From Antarctobacter heliothermus (GTDB lineage Bacteria; Pseudomonadota; Alphaproteobacteria; Rhodobacterales; Rhodobacteraceae): 64,000 nucleotides of DNA. Within the stretch, counting starts at the first letter, position 1; each line of letters starts with the position of its first letter. The DNA lies in NCBI RefSeq assembly GCF_900188425.1, contig NZ_FZON01000013.1, positions 1 to 64,000 of the forward strand, in the 5' to 3' direction. The notes under the pieces were generated by a model, which did no database searches, was not told the origin of the DNA, and saw nothing but the letters and a program-made list of their open reading frames with translations. Position numbers and translations under genes: made by a program. Shown here piece by piece: positions 60,296-64,000 of this stretch.

Positions 60296-61761
60296 CAGAC
60301 GCTCATGCAGATGTATTTCATCTCAAGGTAGTCCTCGATGCCGTGGTGGCTGCCTTCGCGGCCAAGGCCGGATTGCTTGACCCCACCGAAGGGCGCGACC
60401 TCTGTCGAGATGATGCCGGTGTTGACGCCGACGATGCCGTATTCCAGCGCCTCGGCCACCTTGTAGACGCGGCTGAGATCCTTGGCATAGAAATAGGAGG
60501 CGAGGCCGAAGATGGTGTCATTGGCCATGCCGATTACTTCATCCTCATCCTTGAACCGGAACAGCGGCGCCATCGGCCCGAAGGTTTCCTCCTGCGCGAC
60601 CTTCATGTTCTGGGTCACGCCGGTCAGGATCGCGGGTGTGATGAACGTGCCCTCCTGAACCTCGCCGCCACAAAGCAGTTTGCCGCCCTGCGCGGTCACG
60701 TCGGCGATGTGTTCCTTGACCTTGTCGATGGCGCCTTGGTTGATGAGCGGTCCCAGATCAGTGCCCGTGTCCAGTCCATCCCCGACCTTGAGTTTGCCCA
60801 CGGCGGCGGCGAGTTTCTCGGCGAAGGCGTCATAGACGCCGTCCTGGACATAGATCCGGTTGGCGCAGACGCATGTCTGGCCATTGTTGCGGAACTTGCA
60901 CGCGATGGCCCCGGCGACCGCCGCATCCAGATCGGCGTCGTCGAAGACGATGAAGGGCGCGTTGCCACCCAGTTCCATCGAACATTTCATCACCTGATCG
61001 GCGGCTTGTTTCAGCAAGATCCGCCCGACTTCGGTGGAGCCGGTAAAGGTCAGCTTGCGCACCTTGGGGTTTTCGCAGAACTCCTTGCCCACGTCCGAGG
61101 ACCGCGACGAGGTGACGATGTTGAAGACCCCCGCCGGGATGCCCGCACGGTCCGCCAGCACGGCCAAGGCCGTCGCCGACAGCGGGGTTTCGGCGGCCGG
61201 ACGCCCGACAAAGGCGCAGCCGGCGGCCAGTGCGGGCGCGGCCTTGCGGGTGATCATCGCGGTTGGAAAGTTCCACGGGGTGATCGAGGCGGCGACACCG
61301 ATGGGCTGCTTGATCACCGTGATGCGTTTGTCGCGCTGGTGGCCGGGGATCGTCTCACCGTAGATGCGCTTGGCCTCTTCGCCGAAGAATTCGACAAAGC
61401 TGGCACCATAGGCGATCTCACCCTTGGCTTCGGTCAATGGTTTGCCCTGTTCGGCGGTCATGATGGTGGCAAGGTCGTCCTGATGGTCCATCATCAGCTC
61501 GAACCATTTGCGCAGCACGCCGGCGCGTTCCTTGCCAGTCCACTTGGCCCAGTCCTTTTGCGCGGCATAGGCGGCATCCACCGCGCCTGCCACATCTTCG
61601 CGCGACAGATCCGCGACCTCGGCGATCACATCGCCGCGTGCCGGGTTGGTGACGTCAAATGTGGCATCGCCGTCCATCCAGACGCCGTTGACGTAGGCAC
61701 GCGGCTCCAGCAGGCTGGGGTCTTTCAGAAGGCTCTTGAGATTGGTCGCATCGTCGCGCAT
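60295..61761 (-). CDS. gabD: NAD(P)-dependent succinate-semialdehyde dehydrogenase-like aldehyde dehydrogenase
   Basis: Encodes 488 residues from ATG 61761 with GGAGG upstream; the frame runs on for another 133 codons without coding character. The aldehyde dehydrogenase family features are complete: ITPWNFPTAMITRKAAPALAAG, FTGSTEVGRILLK, the catalytic Glu in MELGGNAPFIVF, and the catalytic Cys in FRNNGQTCVCANRIYVQDGVY. GVNTGIISTEVAPFGGVKQSG is typical of GabD-like enzymes oxidising succinate or glutarate semialdehyde; the NADP preference of GabD is likely but not proven. It is the first gene of a two-gene leftward operon, divergent from the hydrolase gene. Confidence 0.87.
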   Translation of the reverse strand: MRDDATNLKSLLKDPSLLEPRAYVNGVWMDGDATFDVTNPARGDVIAEVADLSREDVAGAVDAAYAAQKDWAKWTGKERAGVLRKWFELMMDHQDDLATIMTAEQGKPLTEAKGEIAYGASFVEFFGEEAKRIYGETIPGHQRDKRITVIKQPIGVAASITPWNFPTAMITRKAAPALAAGCAFVGRPAAETPLSATALAVLADRAGIPAGVFNIVTSSRSSDVGKEFCENPKVRKLTFTGSTEVGRILLKQAADQVMKCSMELGGNAPFIVFDDADLDAAVAGAIACKFRNNGQTCVCANRIYVQDGVYDAFAEKLAAAVGKLKVGDGLDTGTDLGPLINQGAIDKVKEHIADVTAQGGKLLCGGEVQEGTFITPAILTGVTQNMKVAQEETFGPMAPLFRFKDEDEVIGMANDTIFGLASYFYAKDLSRVYKVAEALEYGIVGVNTGIISTEVAPFGGVKQSGLGREGSHHGIEDYLEMKYICMSV

Positions 61762-61841
61762 TCGATAAATCCTCCGTGCAGGTCTTGCCCAAGGCAAAAC
61801 ACCCGTTGCAGGGGAAGTATAGGGCCAAAATGGAGAAAAAG

Positions 61842-62627
61842 ATGGACCTTGACGACGCCTACGCCAATGCCGCCCATATCCCCGATAGCGACGCCTATCC
61901 CCCGCGTTGGACCGCCGCTGCCGAGGCTTATCGTCAAAGACTGTCGGTGGCGGGGCGGGCGCGTCTTGGGCTGATGTATGGGCATGGAACGCGGGCCGCG
62001 CTGGATTTGTTCCTGCCTGATACCGCGCCCAAGGGGTTGATGGTCTTTGTCCACGGTGGCTATTGGCTGCGGTTCGACCGCTCCAGCTGGTCGCATCTGT
62101 CTGAGGGCGCGCGGGCGCGCGGCTGGGCGGTGGCGATACCGTCCTATGACCTGTGCCCAAGGGTGCGCATTTCCGACATCACTCGGCAGGTCGCCAGTGC
62201 GGTGACGGTCGCGGCGGCAGAGATACCGGGGCCGATCCGGCTGGCGGGGCATTCCGCAGGCGGGCATCTGGTGGCGCGCATGGGCGCGGTGCTGAACCCG
62301 GAGGTGGCCGCGCGGCTGTCGCATATCCTGCCGATCTCGCCGCTGTCGGACCTGCGGCCGCTGATGCAGACCTCGATGAATGCGGACCTGCGGATTGATG
62401 ATGCAGAGGCGCGCGCCGAGAGCCCGATCTACTCACCGCCGCCCGCCTGCCCGGTGACGGTCTGGGTTGGCGGCGATGAGCGTCCCGTCTTTCTGGATCA
62501 GGCGCGCAAATTGTCCCGGGTCTGGGGCTGTGGTCTGGAGGTGGACGCGGGCAGGCACCATTTGGACGTGATCGACGCGCTGGAAGACCCCGAAAGTGCG
62601 ATGGTCGCGCGGCTGCTGTCGGACTGA
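61842..62627 (+). CDS. Alpha/beta hydrolase, arylformamidase/carboxylesterase-like
   Basis: Encodes 261 residues from ATG 61842 with GGAG upstream; ATG 61830 would add four residues. The oxyanion motif HGGYW is at 71-75, the nucleophile Ser138 is in GHSAGGH, and the acid and His are near VWVGGDERPVF and GRHHLDV. HGGYW with GHSAGGH is typical of bacterial kynurenine formamidase-like hydrolases, but esterases share it. The protein is cytoplasmic. The gene is divergent from the gabD-like gene (80-base spacer) and followed by a loose copy of the 3'-end element. Confidence 0.82.
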   Translation: MDLDDAYANAAHIPDSDAYPPRWTAAAEAYRQRLSVAGRARLGLMYGHGTRAALDLFLPDTAPKGLMVFVHGGYWLRFDRSSWSHLSEGARARGWAVAIPSYDLCPRVRISDITRQVASAVTVAAAEIPGPIRLAGHSAGGHLVARMGAVLNPEVAARLSHILPISPLSDLRPLMQTSMNADLRIDDAEARAESPIYSPPPACPVTVWVGGDERPVFLDQARKLSRVWGCGLEVDAGRHHLDVIDALEDPESAMVARLLSD

Positions 62628-62640
62628 GCCGCACCTTCGG

Positions 62641-62673
62641 GTTTCTTCTCTGTGCAAAATACCCATTGCGGGG
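62641..62673 (+). repeat. 3'-end element copy d (diverged)
   Basis: GTTTCTTCTC, TGTGCAAAATACCC, ATTGCGGGG, starting 14 bases after the hydrolase stop in sense orientation. It is the least conserved of the four copies; the T-rich block and the AAAATA-CCC core are kept. Confidence 0.5.
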
Positions 62674-62759
62674 CGCCTTTATACGAGCGCGCGGGCCGAA
62701 GTGAAAAAAATGGGTAAGGTATCCAAGGATTGCGGATCGGGCTGCGTCTCACTCATGTG

Positions 62760-63296
62760 ATGCGCATGGAAGTCAGCGACGAATCCCTTGCCCGCGCGGC
62801 AGCGAATGGTGACCGGCAGGCCTTTGCCCTGCTGGTGGGCCGGGTCTATGACCGTGTTTTTGGCTACGCGGTGAAACTCACCGGCAGCCGGACAGAGGCC
62901 GAGGATCTGGCGCAGGACATTTGCGCCGCCTTGCCCGCCAAGCTGCAGAGCTTTCGGGGGGAGGCCAAGCTGACCACATGGCTGTATCGCATCACGGTGA
63001 ATGCCGCCCGGGACCGGTTCCGGCGGCGCAGCACCCATGCCCGCGCCGCCGATGGCTGGGGTGATTGGGAGCTGGCGCGCCGGGCCGAAATCTCGGAAAC
63101 GGCAGAGCGGATCGACTGGTTGATGGAGGCGATGAAAAACCTCACGGTCGATCTGCGCGAAACACTGGCGCTGGTTCTGGACGGGGTGACCCATGCAGAG
63201 GCGGCGCACATCCTCGAGGTGTCCGAGGGGACCGTCAGTTGGCGGATCTCGGAGGCCAAGAAGAAACTGAAGGCGATGCAGGAGGCCGAGGCATGA
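62760..63296 (+). CDS. ECF-type RNA polymerase sigma factor
   Basis: Encodes 178 residues from ATG 62760 (ATG 62766 is equally possible; no strong ribosome binding site). Region 2 is ARAAANGDRQAFALLVGRVY through EDLAQDICAALPAKLQSF and TWLYRITVNAARDRFRRR. Region 4 is LRETLALVLDGVTHAEAAHI then LEVSEGTVSWRISEAKKKLK, a normal helix-turn-helix. It directs RNA polymerase to a small set of promoters. Its stop overlaps the start of the next gene (ATGA), the usual arrangement for a sigma factor with its membrane-bound regulator. Confidence 0.92.
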   Translation: MRMEVSDESLARAAANGDRQAFALLVGRVYDRVFGYAVKLTGSRTEAEDLAQDICAALPAKLQSFRGEAKLTTWLYRITVNAARDRFRRRSTHARAADGWGDWELARRAEISETAERIDWLMEAMKNLTVDLRETLALVLDGVTHAEAAHILEVSEGTVSWRISEAKKKLKAMQEAEA

Positions 63297-64000
63297 GCGA
63301 CGATCTGGACGATCTCAAGCGCGCATTCGACGCGGGCCTGCCGGGGCCTGATCCGGACAAGCGTGCCGCCACCATTGCGCTGGCGATGAAAAATTTCGAC
63401 CGCACCCAAGAAAGTGCCGATCTGGCGCGTCAGACCTCTGAGCCCACCGAAAAGGCGGGCATTTTCAGAGGAGCCAAACAGATGTTTGCCAATATTTCAA
63501 ATCGCGGACTTCTGACCGCAACCACGGCGATTGCCGCCGTCGCCATGGTCGCCCTGATCCCGGTATTGCAGGACAGCCAGCCGCCAGAGATCACGCTGAT
63601 CCCGGCCAGCAAGCCTGAGGGCAAGCCCGCCGTCGACCCCGTCGCTCAGCCCGACGCCAAACTTGACGACAGTGTTGCCTTGGCCCCCAAGCAGCCCCCG
63701 GTCGAGCCCGAAGTGCTGGCAGAGCCCCTGGATCTTGCTTTTGATGCGCCGGTTGTCATGAACAAACGCGCCGCCGATCCCGGTGCGGCCACGGTTGGAC
63801 GTCAGATGGTTGCGCCCTCGCCGCAGCCCATGGCGCCTGCCGGGGCGTCCCGGATGCGCGCACCAGCCCCGGCTTCACCGGGGGCTGGCCCGTCGGTCAG
63901 CCTTGAAACCGGGGTGTTCAACTTTGAGGGCGGCGTGCCCACCACCCGGCCCATGCCAATCCCTGTCCCCGATCAGATCGTCCGCCCCGACCCCGACACA
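63293..64000 (+). CDS. Membrane protein coupled to the ECF sigma factor, 5' part (runs off window)
   Basis: Open from ATG 63293 to the window end (236 codons, no stop). Residues 1-70 are hydrophilic and cytoplasmic (MSDDLDDLKRAFDAGLPGPD start), a possible sigma-binding part. One hydrophobic helix lies at about 72-91 (GLLTATTAIAAVAMVALIPV). A long Pro/Ala/Val-rich periplasmic linker follows (about 95-220). Four-base overlap with the sigma gene suggests an anti-sigma or signalling role. In Rhodobacterales similar proteins next to an ECF factor often continue into a von Willebrand A domain; this cannot be tested here because the rest is missing. Confidence 0.7.
   Translation, partial: MSDDLDDLKRAFDAGLPGPDPDKRAATIALAMKNFDRTQESADLARQTSEPTEKAGIFRGAKQMFANISNRGLLTATTAIAAVAMVALIPVLQDSQPPEITLIPASKPEGKPAVDPVAQPDAKLDDSVALAPKQPPVEPEVLAEPLDLAFDAPVVMNKRAADPGAATVGRQMVAPSPQPMAPAGASRMRAPAPASPGAGPSVSLETGVFNFEGGVPTTRPMPIPVPDQIVRPDPDT

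Noticed and set aside
1-64000. tRNA, rRNA, CRISPR array, phage or plasmid replication genes
   Set aside because: Spacers were read for cloverleaf ends, regular repeats and replication genes; nothing convincing was found.

Overview
The window looks like a chromosomal segment of a marine alphaproteobacterium of the Rhodobacteraceae (Roseobacter group). The basis is high GC content with strongly GC-biased third codon positions, an xsc/ackA/pta/soeABC organosulfonate block of the kind known from roseobacters, a methanethiol oxidase, and many tightly packed operons with ATGA start/stop overlaps. No rRNA, tRNA or CRISPR array was recognised.

Left edge (1-7.4 kb): the right end of an IS5-family insertion sequence (to about 352) cuts an exported-protein gene. 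Then come leuA with a co-transcribed small cupin, and two exported proteins of unusual architecture: a Cys-rich repeat protein, and an SGNH-like plus GH-A-like protein ending in RTX calcium-binding repeats. A small lipoprotein follows.

Central block (7.5-44.5 kb): a large surface-polysaccharide locus. It holds four GT4 and three GT2 glycosyltransferases, a WecB/TagA/CpsF transferase, a Wzx-like flippase, a Wzy-like polymerase/ligase, a Wzz-type chain-length protein, a cytoplasmic tyrosine-kinase-like ATPase with a long charged helix, sugar oxidoreductases and epimerases (one a Gfo/Idh-SDR fusion), a GMC oxidoreductase, and O-acyl-, serine-O-acetyl- and GNAT-type acetyltransferases. Inside the same rightward operon as the flippase lie a 2161-residue polyketide synthase (KS-AT-KR-DH-ACP-TE), a 1499-residue NRPS-like protein (formyltransferase, condensation-like remnant, adenylation domain with an inserted luciferase-like monooxygenase, carrier domain) and their own phosphopantetheinyl transferase. 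I infer a glycoconjugate carrying a polyketide/N-formyl-amino-acid group, or a glycosylated lipopeptide exported by the polysaccharide machinery. This is the most interesting system in the window. No initiating phosphoglycosyltransferase and no outer-membrane export protein is present, so the locus depends on genes elsewhere.

Right block (44.6-56.4 kb): organosulfur catabolism. It contains methanethiol oxidase with a small membrane protein, a SHOCT protein, sulfoacetaldehyde acetyltransferase (xsc), acetate kinase, a compact phosphate acetyltransferase, and the cytoplasmic sulfite:quinone oxidoreductase soeABC. Together they would convert sulfoacetaldehyde to acetyl phosphate and sulfite, acetyl phosphate to acetyl-CoA or acetate, and sulfite to sulfate with electrons passed to quinone.

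Right edge (56.4-64 kb): small membrane proteins, a periplasmic protein, creatinase, an aldehyde dehydrogenase (gabD-like) with a small partner, an alpha/beta hydrolase, and an ECF sigma factor overlapping the 5' part of a membrane protein that runs off the window. A recurrent 3'-end sequence element (T-rich block, A-tract, CCCGGGG, usually followed by a GC hairpin) occurs four times, each time just after a stop codon and in sense orientation.
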